From: Pseudomonas sp. AL03
Lineage (GTDB): Bacteria > Pseudomonadota > Gammaproteobacteria > Pseudomonadales > Pseudomonadaceae
Length of the DNA stretch: 64,000 nt
Direction of reading: 5' to 3'
Assembly: GCF_029960815.1 (NCBI RefSeq)
Contig: NZ_JASBRE010000013.1
Span: 62,001-126,000, forward strand
Position 1 is the stretch's first letter. Every line of letters starts with the position of its first letter. Under the pieces are notes generated by a model, which worked only from the letters and a program-made list of their open reading frames with translations, did no database searches and was not told the origin of the DNA. The translations under genes and the position numbers were made by a program. Positions 62,853-64,000 of the stretch are shown here, one piece after another.

Positions 62853-64000
62853 ATGGGTTTGCTTCTCGATCCGCGTCATGACATTGATGCCGCTTTATTA
62901 AGCTATCGCCGGGTGTTCTGGTCGCTGGCGCTGTTCAGTGGCGCGATCAACCTGCTGGTGCTGGTGCCTTCGCTCTACATGATGCAGGTGTACGATCGGG
63001 TCCTCACCAGCCGCAATGAAACCACCTTGTTCATGCTCACCTTGATCGCCCTGGGACTGTTTATGTTCAGCGCCCTGATCGAGTGGGCACGCGGCGAGGT
63101 GATGATTCGCATGAGCGCGGGGCTGGACGATGCCTTGGGCGAGCGGGTTTTCGACGCCGCCTTCGCCCGCAGCCTGCGCGAGCACAACGCCAACCCGGCG
63201 CAGGTGCTCACCGATCTGGCGACGCTGCGGCAGTTGATCACTGGCCAGGGCCTGATCGCCTTGATGGATGCACCGTGGTTGCCCATCTTCGTGCTGGTGG
63301 CGTTCATCTTTCATCCCTGGTTCGGCGTGCTGACGCTGGTTCTGGCGCTGGTACTGATCGGCCTGGCGCTGTGGGGCGAGTTAGCGACTCGCACGCGCCT
63401 GGGCGAAGCCAATCGCCTAGGCGTGCAGTCGTCGATCTATGTAAACAGCACGCTACAGAATGCCGAAGTCATCCAGGCCTTGGGCATGCTCGGGCCGTTG
63501 CGCCAGCGCTGGAGCCTGCTGCAGCAACGCATCATTGCCGCCCAGTCCCATGCTAGCGACCGCAGCGCGCGTATCACTTCGACGACCCGTTTTGTGCGCA
63601 TCTCCGGACAGTCGCTGGCCCTGGGCCTGGGGGCGTTGCTGGTGCTGGAGGGCCAATTGTCGGCGGGCATGATGATTGCGATGTCGCTGCTGCTGGGGCG
63701 TGCCTTGGCGCCCGTGGAAATCGCCATTGGCTCGTGGAAGCAATTCAACTCCGGCCGCCAGAGCTACCAGCGCCTGAGCCAACTGCTTGCCCAGCATCCG
63801 CGCGAGCGCCTGCGCATGCCTTTGCCACCGCCCACCGGCGCGGTGCGCCTGGAGCAGGTGTATGTCGGCCCGCCCGGCGCTTCGCAACCGATCCTGCGGG
63901 GCATTAATTTCAGCTTGGTCAAAGGTGATGTGCTCGCCGTCGTCGGCCCCAGCGCCAGTGGTAAATCAACGCTGGCCAGGGCGCTGGTCGGGGTATGGCC
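62853..64000 (+). CDS. Type I secretion ABC transporter, PrtD/AprD-like (3' end outside window)
   Basis: From ATG 62853 an open frame runs to the window end (382 codons). It starts MGLLLDPRHDIDAALLSYRR and has the six-helix membrane domain with MMQVYDRVLTSRNETTL, then a nucleotide-binding domain with Walker A GPSASGKST near the end. AprD/PrtD proteins drive secretion of proteases, lipases or large RTX adhesins together with a membrane fusion protein and an outer-membrane channel, which should follow downstream. The start has only a weak GAG site. If the substrate is an adhesin, a role in biofilm would suit the polysaccharide operon. Confidence 0.85.
   Translation, partial: MGLLLDPRHDIDAALLSYRRVFWSLALFSGAINLLVLVPSLYMMQVYDRVLTSRNETTLFMLTLIALGLFMFSALIEWARGEVMIRMSAGLDDALGERVFDAAFARSLREHNANPAQVLTDLATLRQLITGQGLIALMDAPWLPIFVLVAFIFHPWFGVLTLVLALVLIGLALWGELATRTRLGEANRLGVQSSIYVNSTLQNAEVIQALGMLGPLRQRWSLLQQRIIAAQSHASDRSARITSTTRFVRISGQSLALGLGALLVLEGQLSAGMMIAMSLLLGRALAPVEIAIGSWKQFNSGRQSYQRLSQLLAQHPRERLRMPLPPPTGAVRLEQVYVGPPGASQPILRGINFSLVKGDVLAVVGPSASGKSTLARALVGVW

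Noticed and set aside
1..64000. tRNA, rRNA, CRISPR arrays, IS elements and prophage genes
   Set aside because: Looked for on both strands by eye; no transposase, integrase, regular spaced repeats or RNA gene sequence was recognised. A tRNAscan and IS search would settle this.

Overview
The window looks like chromosomal DNA of a Pseudomonas of the fluorescens group. The support is high GC content, Pseudomonas-type intergenic repeats, an OprD-family porin, a DUF485/ActP pair, a phbR-BAC polyhydroxybutyrate locus with the layout known from Pseudomonas sp. 61-3, and Pseudomonas-like alginate-acetylation paralogues. No rRNA, tRNA, CRISPR array, intact insertion sequence or prophage was seen. This identification comes from gene content and recognised protein families, not from any search.

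Layout. 1-10.4 kb: the end of a DinG-type helicase, an orphan zeta-toxin-like kinase, then ordinary genes (hemerythrin, CPA antiporter, Yip1, DUF421, PatB-type lyase) mixed with an unusual number of gene remnants: a hybrid histidine kinase, an unidentified C-terminal piece, cinA, an SDR, fdnG and a RES toxin. 10.5-19.1 kb: short-chain PHA locus (phaC, phaA, phaB, regulator phbR, a DUF3141 hydrolase, phasin), with the repressor gene phaR at 24.6 kb. Between these lies a nitric oxide reductase operon (19.1-24.3 kb: a 36-residue membrane peptide, a two-haem norC, norB, norQ, norD). 25-36.5 kb: porin, acyl-CoA dehydrogenase, acetate permease ActP with a nonsense-mutated DUF485 partner, acyl-CoA synthetase, a FixL/FixJ-like pair and an AI-2E family transporter. 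36.5-47 kb: a MaoC protein, a patatin, and a catabolic-looking cluster (flavin reductase, DUF1989, amidase, azoreductase, NCS1 permease, VOC protein, creatininase) with LysR regulators. 47-50.4 kb: two broken LysR genes, a truncated EamA transporter, an NTF2-like protein and a LprI-MliC protein.

50.5-61.2 kb is the most striking part: a seven-gene minus-strand operon combining WecB (UDP-ManNAc synthesis), a BcsB-like periplasmic protein, an NfrB-type glycosyltransferase with two MshEN-like c-di-GMP modules, an NfrA-type outer-membrane protein, AlgF-like and AlgJ/AlgX-like acetylation proteins, and a periplasmic TIM-barrel-like protein. I infer a c-di-GMP-controlled, probably O-acetylated, ManNAc-containing secreted polysaccharide. 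An AT-rich 600-base upstream region, a gfa gene and the start of a type I secretion ABC transporter close the window.
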